Numbered from the stretch's first letter, positions 1 to 8,973 are shown. The stretch: 64,000 nucleotides of DNA from Bin87 sp034423115 (GCA_034423115.1 DAOUJD010000073.1:82868-146867), one strand, 5' to 3'. Numbers and translations are program-made. Notes: a model not told the origin generated them from the letters alone.

Positions 1-1
1 G

Positions 2-1201
2 GGGTCGGGACTGTTGGCCGGTGTATCGACTCCGGCGCCCGTTTGGATGAGCCATGGCGACGCGGTCAAACGTTTGCCAGATGGCATCACGGCTGTTGGG
101 CGGACTGCCAATACCGAGTGTGCCGCGGTTACCGACGGGAAGCGATGGTTCGGTTTGCAGTTCCATCCGGAAGTCCAACACACCCCGGACGGAATGACTA
201 TCTTGGGGAATTTTGTACACGACATCTGCGGCTGCCCGGGATCGTGGACTGCCGGCAATTTCGTTGCCGAGACCGTGGAACGGGTTCGGGACCAGGTCGG
301 GAACGATCGAGTGATTTGCGGACTCAGCGGAGGCGTTGACTCATCCGTGGCGGCGGCACTGCTCCACCGGGCCATCGGACCGCAACTGACCTGCATCTTC
401 GTGAACAATGGGTTGTTGCGACACGGTGAAGTCGAACAGGTACAGGATACCTTCCAGCGGGGTCTTGGGTTGGACCTGCGGTACGTCGATGCCGAGTCCC
501 GTTTCCTGGACAGACTGTCTGGAGTGATAGACCCGGAGACCAAGCGCAAGACCATCGGCGGGGAATTCATCAGGGTTTTTGAGGATGCCGCCGCCGAAAT
601 CGACAACGTCAAGTGGTTGGCTCAGGGAACGCTGTATCCGGACGTGATCGAAAGTGAAACCTCGGAGAATCGAGCGTCCGCCCGCATCAAGACCCACCAC
701 AACGTCGGGGGTTTGCCTGAACACATGGACTTCGGCTTGGTTGAGCCGTTGCGCTACCTGTTCAAGGACGAGGTCCGGGCCGTGGGTCTGGAGCTTGGAC
801 TACCGGAGGAGATCATCTACCGCCAACCGTTTCCGGGGCCCGGTTTAGCGATTCGTATCATCGGCGAGGTTACGCCGGAGCGGGTCGCCTTGTTGAGGAA
901 CTGCGACCGCATCGTTCTGGAGGAAATAGAGGACGCGGGACTGTACCGGGATATCTGGCAAAGTTTTGCGGTGCTGACGGACAATCGAACGGTGGGGGTG
1001 ATGGGCGATTACCGGACCTACGGATACGCTTGCGCGATACGCGCGGTCAACTCGGAGGATGCGATGACCGCCGATTGGGTGCGCCTGCCGTACGATGTCC
1101 TGGCGCGCATCAGCAACCGAATCGTCAACGAGGTGGATGGCGTGAACCGCGTGGTCTACGACATTACCAGCAAGCCACCCGGCACCATCGAGTGGGAGTA
1201 G
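2..1201 (+). CDS. guaA: GMP synthase (glutamine-hydrolysing), 5' partial
   Basis: Amidates XMP to GMP with glutamine and ATP, the last step of guanine nucleotide synthesis, in the cytosol. The frame is open at the left edge of the window. What is visible is the end of the class I glutamine amidotransferase domain, including the FHPEV motif with the catalytic His and Glu, then the ATP-pyrophosphatase domain with the SGGVDSS P-loop and the C-terminal dimerisation part ending in PGTIEWE. About 399 residues are present of the usual 510-525, so the N-terminal amidotransferase region with the nucleophilic Cys lies outside. It heads a purine run and purD starts 6 bases after its stop. Confidence 0.96.
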   Translation, partial: GSGLLAGVSTPAPVWMSHGDAVKRLPDGITAVGRTANTECAAVTDGKRWFGLQFHPEVQHTPDGMTILGNFVHDICGCPGSWTAGNFVAETVERVRDQVGNDRVICGLSGGVDSSVAAALLHRAIGPQLTCIFVNNGLLRHGEVEQVQDTFQRGLGLDLRYVDAESRFLDRLSGVIDPETKRKTIGGEFIRVFEDAAAEIDNVKWLAQGTLYPDVIESETSENRASARIKTHHNVGGLPEHMDFGLVEPLRYLFKDEVRAVGLELGLPEEIIYRQPFPGPGLAIRIIGEVTPERVALLRNCDRIVLEEIEDAGLYRDIWQSFAVLTDNRTVGVMGDYRTYGYACAIRAVNSEDAMTADWVRLPYDVLARISNRIVNEVDGVNRVVYDITSKPPGTIEWE

Positions 1202-1207
1202 CCGACG

Positions 1208-2503
1208 ATGCGCGTTCTGGTGGTGGGTTCCGGGGGTAGGGAGCACGCTCTGGCGTGGCGCTTGGCACAATCACCGTCCGTAACTGAAATTGTCGCCGCG
1301 CCCGGAAACTCGGGCACGGCGGCGCTGGGCGATAACTTGCCCGTGTCGGACACCGACGTTGATGGCATGGTGGCCGCTGCTCTGGAACGTTCGGTGGAAC
1401 TGGTCGTTGTCGGTCCTGAGGTTCCGTTAGCGCTGGGCTTGTCAGATCGCCTGAATGACGCCGGGATCCCGGCGTTCGGCCCCAGTCGGGCGGCTGCCCG
1501 CCTGGAATCCAGCAAGAGTTTTGCGCGGTCAGTTATGGACGCCGCCGGCGTGCCCGGCCCAAACTACCGGGTGTTTCAGAACGTCGCCGGGGCATTGAAT
1601 TACGTTCAATACTATGATCGTCCGGTGGTCGTGAAAGCCGATGGCTTAGCGGCCGGTAAAGGCGTTGCCATGTGCTCCAATCGGGAGGACGCCATATATG
1701 CGGTCCGCGCCAGCATGGAGGAGCGCGCCTTCGGCGACGCCGGGGAAACCGTGGTCATCGAGGATTGGCTGGAGGGGCCGGAAGTGAGTGTCTTTGGGTT
1801 CACTGACGGTGCGGACCTGTCGCCCGTCGTCGCGGCCACCGACTACAAGCGCATCGGCGAAGGTGGATCTGGACCTAATACCGGCGGTATGGGAAGTTAC
1901 GGTCCCCCCCACTTTTGGAACGATGAGCTGGCAGAGACGATCCGCGAGGATTTCATGCTGCCGGTGATCCACGAACTTGACCGACGGGGCGCGCGTTACC
2001 GGGGCGTTCTGTACTGTGGTCTGATGCTGACCGACCGAGGACCCCGCGTTCTGGAATTCAACTGTCGGTTCGGCGATCCGGAAACTCAGGTCATAATGCC
2101 GCAATTACTCACCGACCCCGTGGAAATCATGCTGGCATGCGCCACCGGCAACCTGAACGACGCCGAGCCCGTCCGTTGGTCTGGCCGTCCTGCGGTGGCG
2201 GTGGTCATGGTTTCCCGCGGTTACCCCGGGTCCTACCAAACCGGATTCCCCATTTCCGGGCTGAACGGAAGCGACGCTGATTACGGCTCGATGGTATTCC
2301 ATGCCGGGGCGCGCCTCGACGACGATGGCGAAACCGTGCTGACGACCGGGGGGCGCGTGCTGGCGTGCGTCGGCACTGGAGAAAGCGTGGACGAAGCGCG
2401 TGACCGCGCTTACCGACGCGCCGCAGAGATCAGTTTCCAAGGAGCGTATTACCGAGGAGACATCGCTGCTGAAGCCGTCGCAATGGCGGCAACTGGACGC
2501 TGA
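1208..2503 (+). CDS. purD: Phosphoribosylamine-glycine ligase (GARS)
   Basis: Joins phosphoribosylamine and glycine with ATP to give GAR, the second step of purine synthesis. The 431-residue length is normal for a single-function PurD. The N-terminus MRVLVVGSGGREHALAW is the family's opening, followed by an ATP-grasp domain with VVVKADGLAAGKG and the metal-binding signature LEFNCRFGDPETQ. The C-terminal part is complete. The ATG lies 6 bases downstream of guaA, suggesting co-transcription and translational coupling. Confidence 0.97.
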   Translation: MRVLVVGSGGREHALAWRLAQSPSVTEIVAAPGNSGTAALGDNLPVSDTDVDGMVAAALERSVELVVVGPEVPLALGLSDRLNDAGIPAFGPSRAAARLESSKSFARSVMDAAGVPGPNYRVFQNVAGALNYVQYYDRPVVVKADGLAAGKGVAMCSNREDAIYAVRASMEERAFGDAGETVVIEDWLEGPEVSVFGFTDGADLSPVVAATDYKRIGEGGSGPNTGGMGSYGPPHFWNDELAETIREDFMLPVIHELDRRGARYRGVLYCGLMLTDRGPRVLEFNCRFGDPETQVIMPQLLTDPVEIMLACATGNLNDAEPVRWSGRPAVAVVMVSRGYPGSYQTGFPISGLNGSDADYGSMVFHAGARLDDDGETVLTTGGRVLACVGTGESVDEARDRAYRRAAEISFQGAYYRGDIAAEAVAMAATGR

Positions 2504-2511
2504 CGGGAACG

Positions 2512-3117
2512 ATGGTTTCGGCGAGAAAACCCAAATCAAGCCGTGTCGATTGGGACGCGCTAGTCGAAACATTCCATGAGGCTGTATACGCTGGCGATTT
2601 GGTTCAGTTCCGCCGACGCCGGTGGGAGTACGACGAAAATCCGGGTGCCTGGCTTGAAACGGACAACCTGACCGTTTTGACGCAGTCGCAAGCAGATTCG
2701 CTCTACCGTGCCGCTGGCGGTCGCAACATCAAAAAATTCCGCTCCAATTTCATCGAGGATGTTCGGGAGTCGGTCGATTTCCTGTTGTACGACACGATCA
2801 AACTCGAGAACCGTTTCGAGGAATGCGCTCTCGAAACGGGAGGGTTCGGCCTGGTGGGCGCGGGCCGTGAGTGGCCTTCATATTTGTTGACCCTGCGAGA
2901 ACCCACGTTGTTTGCACCGTGGAACCCCCACACAGAACGGTCGTTACGACGCCTGGGACTGCTGCCGCCGGGACTCAAACATGGACACACCGGGCTGGGT
3001 TACATCGATCTCCTGGACGCCTTGCAGGTAGTCCGAATCAGATTGGGTCTGCCGGACTTTCGGGCTGTTGACGAATTCTGTTACCTTAACGGGCGCATTT
3101 CGAGAGGCTCGGCATGA
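2512..3117 (+). CDS. Hypothetical protein, 201 aa
   Basis: I do not recognise this family. The ATG is 8 bases after the purD stop, in the same direction, so it is very likely read with purD. The protein is soluble-looking, without signal peptide or membrane segment. It opens with a basic stretch (residues 4-10) and a helix-rich first half (WDALVETFHEAVYAG). The last third has a compact motif, LGYIDLLDALQVVRIRLGLP, followed by AVDEFCYL; this reminds me distantly of small C-terminal modules in some DNA-modification helicases, but that is only an impression. Absence of a competing frame and the tight spacing support it as a gene. Confidence 0.75.
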   Translation: MVSARKPKSSRVDWDALVETFHEAVYAGDLVQFRRRRWEYDENPGAWLETDNLTVLTQSQADSLYRAAGGRNIKKFRSNFIEDVRESVDFLLYDTIKLENRFEECALETGGFGLVGAGREWPSYLLTLREPTLFAPWNPHTERSLRRLGLLPPGLKHGHTGLGYIDLLDALQVVRIRLGLPDFRAVDEFCYLNGRISRGSA

Positions 3118-3149
3118 ATGCCGCAGTAATCGGTTCGGAGGGTCTGTAA

Positions 3150-3581
3150 ATGCCGTGGCAGGATGAACTGAGGCGCCTGCGTACCCGCGTGGACAACGAG
3201 GGTTATGGCCGCAAGATCGCGGAGATGGGCGAACGACGGGATTTGCTTGAGAAGTTCGCCACCGGACTGCGTATCGAGGATTTGCTTCGGGAGATGAATG
3301 AAGCTCTCCTGGACGGCGGCGCTCGCCTCATCGTGGACCGTTCTTGGCAGTACGATTTCGAGGGCGATGACGATTCGGATTTCAACGAACTTACCGACGA
3401 AATCCTGTACACCCTTTATTGGCACGACGGCGACCCCATTGAGCTGGAAGTTCGGGTCGGCATCGACGGAGACGACGCCGGGTACGTGATGGTTGAGGAC
3501 GAAGAAATCGACGACGACGATGAGAGCATCCAAAAAGCCCTGCTGGATGCTTTCCGGGAAATCGCGGAAATCGCCGAGTAA
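3150..3581 (+). CDS. Hypothetical acidic protein, 143 aa
   Basis: Unknown function. The start ATG has a good ribosome binding site, GGAGGG, about 7 bases upstream. The N-terminal half is helical and charged (residues 1-55, many Arg and Glu); the middle has a short beta-like stretch (GARLIVDRSWQYDFEGDDD) and the C-terminal part is very acidic, with a run of DDDDE near residue 125 and a final helix LLDAFREIAEIAE. No cysteine pair, signal peptide or membrane segment. It lies between the unknown 2512-3117 gene and purE in the purine run, so it may be co-expressed with them. Confidence 0.75.
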   Translation: MPWQDELRRLRTRVDNEGYGRKIAEMGERRDLLEKFATGLRIEDLLREMNEALLDGGARLIVDRSWQYDFEGDDDSDFNELTDEILYTLYWHDGDPIELEVRVGIDGDDAGYVMVEDEEIDDDDESIQKALLDAFREIAEIAE

Positions 3582-3650
3582 ATTCAGGCTCGCTAGGATT
3601 CTCGGTACGAATGAATCCGAGCATAGCGGCAAGCAACAAGGAGTATCACT

Positions 3651-4109
3651 TTGCCACTGGTAGGAGTAGTAATGGGTAGCGCCTCGGACGAGGAGGCCGT
3701 TCAACCCACCATCAACACGTTGGAATCCCTGGGCGTCGATTACGAGGTCAGGGTAATGTCGGCACACCGGACGCCGGAGCGAGTGCACGAGTACGCGAGT
3801 ACTGCGAGAGAGCGAGGCATCGAAGTTCTGATCGCTGCTGCGGGCGGTTCGGCCGCTTTGGGCGGAGCACTGGCGGCACAGACCACGTTGCCGGTCATTG
3901 GTATTCCCCTCACATCCAGCGAACTTAACGGCTGGGACGCCCTTTTGTCCACGGCACAGATGCCGCCGGGAATCCCGGTGGCCGCCATGGCCGTCGGCGG
4001 TTGGGGCGCGCGCAACGCGGCCTACTACGCCGCCCAGATTCTCGCCATAAAGCACGACGACATCCGCGAAGCTGTCGAGAGTTACCGGCGGTCCCTGCGT
4101 GAGCGTTAG
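3651..4109 (+). CDS. purE: N5-carboxyaminoimidazole ribonucleotide mutase
   Basis: Moves the carboxyl group of N5-CAIR to give CAIR in purine synthesis. The 152-residue protein shows the class I PurE landmarks: GSASD at residues 9-13, the SAHRTP loop near 37-42 and AAAGGSAALGGALAA in the middle. The start is TTG, chosen because AAGGAG stands 7 bases upstream (3638-3643) and the product then begins MPLVGVVMGSASD as in the family. No purK (N5-CAIR synthetase) is found nearby. Its 3' end overlaps the HAD phosphatase gene by 11 bases. Confidence 0.95.
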   Translation: MPLVGVVMGSASDEEAVQPTINTLESLGVDYEVRVMSAHRTPERVHEYASTARERGIEVLIAAAGGSAALGGALAAQTTLPVIGIPLTSSELNGWDALLSTAQMPPGIPVAAMAVGGWGARNAAYYAAQILAIKHDDIREAVESYRRSLRER

Positions 4110-4791
4110 ATCCCCAGGAAGCGACCGCCGACCACCGGCGGTGCTGGTCGACTTTGACGACACGGCGGCGGTTCAGAACGTCGCCGAGTTGCTGTTGCAC
4201 AGTTTCGGTGATCCGACGTGGACCGATGTCCGCGAAAGATTTCGCCAGGGTGAATTGTCGCTCAAGGACTACCAGGAAATCACTTTCCGCCAAATGAGTG
4301 CAGATAAAGCCACCATGCAGGCCTACGTTCGCGACAACGCTTGTTTCCGCGACCATTTCGGTGAACTCGCGGCTTACTGCGATGCCAGTTCTATACCCAT
4401 GTGCATACTCAGCCAAGGATTGGATTTCTACATCCAGGCGTTGCTGGATGACACCGGCTATCCGTCTATGCCCGTCCATGCGGTGCGGGCTGAGTTCGAT
4501 GAGAACGGCGGTCGGATCGTCGGGTACGCATATGATTTTGCGTATCCCGATGCGCCGGAACTGGGCAACAGCAAAGCGTTGATGGTGCGCCGTTTTCAAG
4601 AGCAGGGCTATCACGTGTTTTTCGCCGGCGACGGACGCTCGGATTTTGAGGCCGGCGAGGTCGCTGACACGGTGTTCGCCCATCGGCAGATGGCGCAGAT
4701 GTGCGACGATGCAGGGGTACCTTACACTGCTTTTACCGACTTTAGGCCGGTGCTCGATGCCCTGCGAAGTTATGTCTCTCACGCGGATTGA
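4099..4791 (+). CDS. HAD-superfamily phosphatase (MtnX/SerB-like)
   Basis: A 230-residue HAD phosphatase. Motif I is DFDDT (Asp18, Asp20), motif II is around CILSQGLDFYI (Ser), and motif IV is FAGDGRSDFEA, all typical of the subfamily that contains MtnX and phosphoserine phosphatase. A phosphate monoester is the expected substrate; which one cannot be told here. The GTG start lies inside the end of purE (11-base overlap), so translation is probably coupled to purE. Placement between purE and purB suggests, but does not prove, a link with nucleotide metabolism. Confidence 0.85.
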   Translation: MSVRSPGSDRRPPAVLVDFDDTAAVQNVAELLLHSFGDPTWTDVRERFRQGELSLKDYQEITFRQMSADKATMQAYVRDNACFRDHFGELAAYCDASSIPMCILSQGLDFYIQALLDDTGYPSMPVHAVRAEFDENGGRIVGYAYDFAYPDAPELGNSKALMVRRFQEQGYHVFFAGDGRSDFEAGEVADTVFAHRQMAQMCDDAGVPYTAFTDFRPVLDALRSYVSHAD

Positions 4792-4814
4792 CCCGGGAAC
4801 CCCTATGGTAAAAT
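4788..4814 (+). promoter_or_regulatory. Probable sigma70-type promoter of purB
   Basis: TTGACC (4788-4793), a 15-base spacer and TAAAAT (4809-4814) stand about 40 bases before the purB start, overlapping the end of the HAD gene. Each hexamer matches consensus at five of six positions; the spacer is short. It would allow purB-purC to be transcribed separately from the upstream run. Confidence 0.5.
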
Positions 4815-4853
4815 ATTCGGCGCTAAAGACATGCTTGCGGAGGCGTGATCGCC

Positions 4854-6167
4854 GTGATTGACCGTTACTCCAGACCCGATATGAAGCAGGTCTGGTCCGA
4901 CGAAAACAAATACCGCATGTGGCTCGACGTAGAGTTGGCCGTGTGCGAAGCATGGACGGAAGCCGGCGTCATCCCAATGGAAGACATGGAAGCGCTAAGG
5001 TCGGCAACCTACAACCATTCCCGGATGATGGAGATCTTCGAGACGACACGCCACGACGTAACTGCTTTCCTTCGCTCCATCACGGAAACTCTGGGCCCCG
5101 AAGGCCGATGGTTGCATCTGGGAATGACCTCCTCCGACATGCTCGACACAGGGCAAGCGTTGCAGATGGTGGCGGCCGCAGATCTGCTGTTGAAGGAGAT
5201 AGACGCAGCGATCGAAGCGGTCAAAGGGCAGGCGGTTCGCCACAAGGACACGCTGATGATGGGCCGGACCCACGGTGTCCATGCAGAGCCCATGACCTTC
5301 GGTTTGAAACTCGCTTTGTGGTGGGATGAACTCCGGCGACAAAAGGAACGACTGGAGGCAGCGCGCGAATCGGTCCGCGTTGGCAAGATCTCTGGCGCCG
5401 TCGGCACCCATGCCACAATCCCGCCGCACATCGAAGAGCGTGTTTGTGATCACCTTGGGTTGAAAGTTGCGCCCGTGTCCAACCAGGTGGTGCAGCGGGA
5501 CAGATACGCGCACTTCATCACCACCTGCGCACTGGTAGCTGCCTCACTGGAGAAGTTCGCTACCGAAATACGCGGAATGCAACGCACCGAAATTCACGAG
5601 GTTGAAGAACCATTCGGCGCCGGTCAGACCGGATCGTCATCGATGCCGCACAAGCGCAACCCCGAGTTGACCGAACGGATCTGTGGCCTTGCGCGCACCA
5701 TCCGCGGCAATGCCGTTCCGGCGTTGGAGAACGTGGCCCTATGGGGAGAGCGCGACATCAGCCACTCCTCTTCTGAGCGCATTATCCTGCCTGACACCTG
5801 CCTCATGCTGGATTACATACTCAGCATCTTTACCCACGTCATCAGCGGCCTGCGGGTTGACACTGACCGTATGTGGCAGAACCTGGAGAGCAGCAGAGGC
5901 CTGATTTTCAGCCAGCGCGTTTTGTTGGCGCTGGTCGAGGATAAGGGTATATCCAGGGAAGAGGCTTACGACATCGTGCAGCGTAACGCCATGCGCGCAT
6001 GGGACGATTCGAAGGACTTCCGTGACCTGCTGAAACAAGACGCGCAGGCTACTGAGCATTTGACCGAAAACGAGATGGACGCTCTGTTCGACTACAGCTA
6101 CTACACTCGCTATATCGACGACAATTTCGAGCGCATCGGGCTGTTGCCAGCCGCTGTGCTCGCGTAA
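4854..6167 (+). CDS. purB: Adenylosuccinate lyase
   Basis: Cleaves SAICAR to AICAR and adenylosuccinate to AMP, releasing fumarate. The 437-residue protein carries the fumarase/aspartase superfamily signature GSSSMPHKRNPE and the early MGRTHGVHAEP region with the catalytic His. The start was set at GTG 4854, because GGAGG (4839-4843) lies 10 bases upstream of it but only one base from an earlier GTG at 4845; the protein then begins MIDRYSRPDMKQVWSDENKY as other PurB proteins do. purC follows 35 bases downstream. Confidence 0.96.
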   Translation: MIDRYSRPDMKQVWSDENKYRMWLDVELAVCEAWTEAGVIPMEDMEALRSATYNHSRMMEIFETTRHDVTAFLRSITETLGPEGRWLHLGMTSSDMLDTGQALQMVAAADLLLKEIDAAIEAVKGQAVRHKDTLMMGRTHGVHAEPMTFGLKLALWWDELRRQKERLEAARESVRVGKISGAVGTHATIPPHIEERVCDHLGLKVAPVSNQVVQRDRYAHFITTCALVAASLEKFATEIRGMQRTEIHEVEEPFGAGQTGSSSMPHKRNPELTERICGLARTIRGNAVPALENVALWGERDISHSSSERIILPDTCLMLDYILSIFTHVISGLRVDTDRMWQNLESSRGLIFSQRVLLALVEDKGISREEAYDIVQRNAMRAWDDSKDFRDLLKQDAQATEHLTENEMDALFDYSYYTRYIDDNFERIGLLPAAVLA

Positions 6168-6202
6168 ATTCCTCCGTACCAAACCCTAAACTGGAACGAG
6201 CC

Positions 6203-7105
6203 ATGATTATCGAAACCCGCATGTCCAACCGAATGCACCGCGGCAAGGTCAGGGATACCTATCAGTTGAACGACGACCTGTTGCTGATGGTGGCCACCGA
6301 TCGCATCTCCGCTTTCGACGTGGTCCTGCCCAACGGGATACCGGACAAGGGCGCCGCGCTCAACGGGATGTCCGCTTTCTGGTTCGGGCTGACCGAACAC
6401 ATCGTTCCCAACCACCTGGTCGCGTTGGCAGATTCACCGGGCGCGGCACCGTATGCCGACAACCCGATCATATCGGACCCGGCATACGCAGAGGACGATG
6501 TCGCCCGGCAGGCCATGGTGGTCAAAAAAGCGGAACGAATCGACATCGAGTGCATCGTGCGCGGATACATCACCGGCTCGGCCTGGGGTGAATATCGAAG
6601 ACAGGGTACCGTGTCCGGCAAGGAAATGCCGGCCGGAATGGTTGAAGGTGACCTGTTCCCTGAACCCTTGTTCACGCCGACCACCAAAGCGGAAGAGGGG
6701 CATGACGAAAACATGTCCGACGCGGAAGTCGAGGCGATGGTCGGAGCCGACATGGCTCAAAAGTTGGCCGACACCAGCAAAGCCGTGTACCTTTATGCCC
6801 ACGATTACGCCAAGGATCGCGGGATCGTGTTGGCCGATACCAAGATGGAATTCGGCATCCTTGACGGCGAACTGATCCTGATCGACGAGTTGCTGACGCC
6901 CGATTCGAGTCGGTTCTGGGACGCGGAGGGTTATGCTCCCGGCAAGTCTCAGCCGAGCTACGACAAGCAGTTCGTGCGGGATTGGCTGACAGCGCAGGGT
7001 TGGAACCAGGAACCACCGGCGCCCGAGTTGCCGGAAGACATCGTGCAACAGACGGCGGCATTGTACCGGCTAGCCTACCAGCGATTAACCGGCCAATCGC
7101 TGTAG
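6203..7105 (+). CDS. purC: SAICAR synthase
   Basis: Ligates aspartate to CAIR with ATP, giving SAICAR. At 300 residues it belongs to the longer (yeast-like) PurC form. Visible landmarks are the N-terminal RGKVRDTY phosphate loop, ATDRISAFDVVLPNGIPDKG, and the central IECIVRGYITGSAWGEY, which are diagnostic. The C-terminal part (FWDAEGYAPGKSQPSYDKQ) is complete. It lies between purB and two DUF3105 genes, all on the same strand. Confidence 0.97.
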   Translation: MIIETRMSNRMHRGKVRDTYQLNDDLLLMVATDRISAFDVVLPNGIPDKGAALNGMSAFWFGLTEHIVPNHLVALADSPGAAPYADNPIISDPAYAEDDVARQAMVVKKAERIDIECIVRGYITGSAWGEYRRQGTVSGKEMPAGMVEGDLFPEPLFTPTTKAEEGHDENMSDAEVEAMVGADMAQKLADTSKAVYLYAHDYAKDRGIVLADTKMEFGILDGELILIDELLTPDSSRFWDAEGYAPGKSQPSYDKQFVRDWLTAQGWNQEPPAPELPEDIVQQTAALYRLAYQRLTGQSL

Positions 7106-7135
7106 CGCGCTCCCGCGAACCCACGAAAAGTTCCA

Positions 7136-7840
7136 ATGCCACCTTCCCGACACCGCCGCCGGCGGGCGGATCGACGTTCCGCTCGTCGCACTCCACCCAT
7201 CGCCCAATCGGGCGGATTTCGTAGCCGTTGGTTACTTATCTCCTTCGGGGCGATCGCGGTGCTGTTCATCGTGGCCCTGTTGGTCCCGGCGGTTCTGCCG
7301 GTGAACTTCGGCGGTGGCGGACAGGGCAGGGCCGATGGGTATGTCCAGGGTATCGGCACTGAGGTGGAAACATCTGAGGACCGGACCCATTTCGCCGACA
7401 ACTTCACGATAACCGACGTTACGGGTGGGGAAGGGTATTCGACCACGCCGCCCACATCCGGACGGCATTGGAATGGTTGGGCGGCCTGTGGCTTCTACGG
7501 GCCAGATCAGCCCCTGCCAGATGAACGCATCATTCACAACATGGAACACGGCAACATCGTCGTGAGTTACAACTTCTCGGATCCCGATCAGATCGCGGAA
7601 CTAGAGGACGTGTTTGACTCCATTGGCAGAACCAACCTCTGGGGCGTAGCCCGGTTCTACGACCAGATCCCCGAGGGTACGGTGGCTCTGACCACCTGGG
7701 GCGTGATCGACGGCCCGATGGACGGAATCCAAAAAGATCGTATCGAGCAATTCTTCGAGGCCTATTCGGGCACGTTGAGCCCCGAATTTCCCAACAGCGG
7801 CGCGCCTTGCACCACCGGTGGCGTCATGAACCCCGCTTAG
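7136..7840 (+). CDS. Membrane-anchored DUF3105 protein
   Basis: The 234-residue protein starts with a very Arg-rich cytoplasmic stretch (residues 1-30), one membrane segment (about 31-53), then an extracytoplasmic DUF3105 domain. Recognisable family motifs are PPTSGRHW, the HNMEHGNIVVSYN stretch with clustered His and Glu, and a C-terminal CTTGG. DUF3105 has no established biochemical role; the conserved His/Glu cluster suggests metal binding, which is inference. It is followed 15 bases later by a paralogue with a different anchor, so this is a tandem duplication inside a purine gene run. Confidence 0.85.
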   Translation: MPPSRHRRRRADRRSARRTPPIAQSGGFRSRWLLISFGAIAVLFIVALLVPAVLPVNFGGGGQGRADGYVQGIGTEVETSEDRTHFADNFTITDVTGGEGYSTTPPTSGRHWNGWAACGFYGPDQPLPDERIIHNMEHGNIVVSYNFSDPDQIAELEDVFDSIGRTNLWGVARFYDQIPEGTVALTTWGVIDGPMDGIQKDRIEQFFEAYSGTLSPEFPNSGAPCTTGGVMNPA

Positions 7841-7855
7841 GGCCCGTCGTAAAAC

Positions 7856-8668
7856 ATGACGGCCAGGCCCCTGATTGTTGTTGTGGGATGCTTGTTGGGC
7901 CTCGCGATATTGGGCTGCGATTCCCCGCAGGATAGCGCCGTCCCCACACGTACCTTTGCCGTGATCTCAACGGCCGTGCCTACACCGACGCCATCTGTCT
8001 TGCCTACGCCAACGGCCGTGCCCAACCTCTCGACCACTGTCCCGGCCACGGCAACCCTGGCCCCCACAGCCCAAGTTACCGTTTCGCCGGCAAGGCTTTC
8101 GTCCACTCCCACCGCCCCAACGTCGTTGCTGCCTACGCCGACTTCACCAGCATCCCCGTCGCTATCCGATGTTCCGGTCACCGAAGGTCCGGTTCGGACC
8201 ACCGTCATGGCGAGCCGGGACCATTTTCCGACCCAGATGAAGATCGGTGATGTTGAATCCGGCGGATATAGTACCGTCCCGCCCACCTCCGGCCGGCATT
8301 GGGGAGCCTGGAGCGACTGCGGTTTCTACAATTACCCGCTGCCCGACGAACTGCTGGTTCACAACCTGGAGCACGGGAACATCATTGTGAGCTACAACCT
8401 CACTGACGCGACACAGGTTTCCGCGTTGCGCGACGTGATAGAGTCAATTCCTTTCGCCGCCGAATACGCGATTGTTCGCCGCTACCACGAAATTCCCGAA
8501 GGGATGGTGGCGATGACCACCTGGGGCGTCCTTGACCGTATGATGGGAGTCGACCCGGAGCGGATCGCCAGGTTTTTCCAGCAGTTCCCCGGGAACACCG
8601 GTCCCGAGTTTCCCAACGGCCTGCCTTGTACCACCGGCGTCCAGATGACCGATTCGTCCGGCGGGTAA
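7856..8668 (+). CDS. DUF3105 lipoprotein with Pro/Thr-rich linker
   Basis: A 270-residue paralogue of the preceding gene. It begins with a lipoprotein signal peptide: a hydrophobic stretch ending in LAILGC, so Cys20 would be lipidated. Residues about 30-110 form a low-complexity linker rich in Pro, Thr and Ser (repeated PTPT units), typical of a surface tether. The DUF3105 domain follows with PPTSGRHW, HNLEHGNIIVSYN, MVAMTTWGV and CTTGV, matching the neighbour motif by motif. The two thus appear to hold the same domain at the cell surface by two kinds of anchor. Confidence 0.85.
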   Translation: MTARPLIVVVGCLLGLAILGCDSPQDSAVPTRTFAVISTAVPTPTPSVLPTPTAVPNLSTTVPATATLAPTAQVTVSPARLSSTPTAPTSLLPTPTSPASPSLSDVPVTEGPVRTTVMASRDHFPTQMKIGDVESGGYSTVPPTSGRHWGAWSDCGFYNYPLPDELLVHNLEHGNIIVSYNLTDATQVSALRDVIESIPFAAEYAIVRRYHEIPEGMVAMTTWGVLDRMMGVDPERIARFFQQFPGNTGPEFPNGLPCTTGVQMTDSSGG

Positions 8669-8695
8669 TCTCACCTGGAGTCGAGGAGTCGCAAC

Positions 8696-8950
8696 GTGTT
8701 TCTGGCCCGCATTTACGTGACGCTCAAACCCGCGGTCAACGACCCACAAGGGTTGACCGTGATGGGCGGGCTGCACAGCCTCGGTTATGAAGCTGTGTCC
8801 GACGTGCGCATCGGCAAATACATGGAGATCCGCTTGGATGAGGACGACCCTACTGTGGCGGAGCGAGCGGTCTCCCAGATGTGCGACCAGTTGTTGGCCA
8901 ACCCTGTCATCGAGGATTTCCGTTTCACGTTGGAACCGCAGGACGGCTAG
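8696..8950 (+). CDS. purS: Phosphoribosylformylglycinamidine synthase subunit PurS
   Basis: An 84-residue small subunit that bridges PurL and PurQ in the FGAM synthase of Gram-positive-type bacteria. The sequence follows the family pattern: ARIYVTLKPAVNDPQG at the start, GLHSLGYEAVSDVRIGKY in the middle and ANPVIEDFRF at the end. The GTG start has GAGGAG about 10 bases upstream. Its usual partners purQ and purL do not follow; the next genes are convergent, so they must be elsewhere. Confidence 0.93.
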   Translation: MFLARIYVTLKPAVNDPQGLTVMGGLHSLGYEAVSDVRIGKYMEIRLDEDDPTVAERAVSQMCDQLLANPVIEDFRFTLEPQDG

Positions 8951-8973
8951 CGCGGCTAGGCTTCCAAAATCAA

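Noticed and set aside
3081..4163. 360-residue minus-strand frame opposite purE and the 3150 gene
   Set aside because: Shadow frame covering a certain purE.
7980..8165. Short repeats of CCTACGCC/CCCACC type in the second DUF3105 gene
   Set aside because: They only encode the Pro/Thr-rich linker; not a CRISPR or independent repeat.
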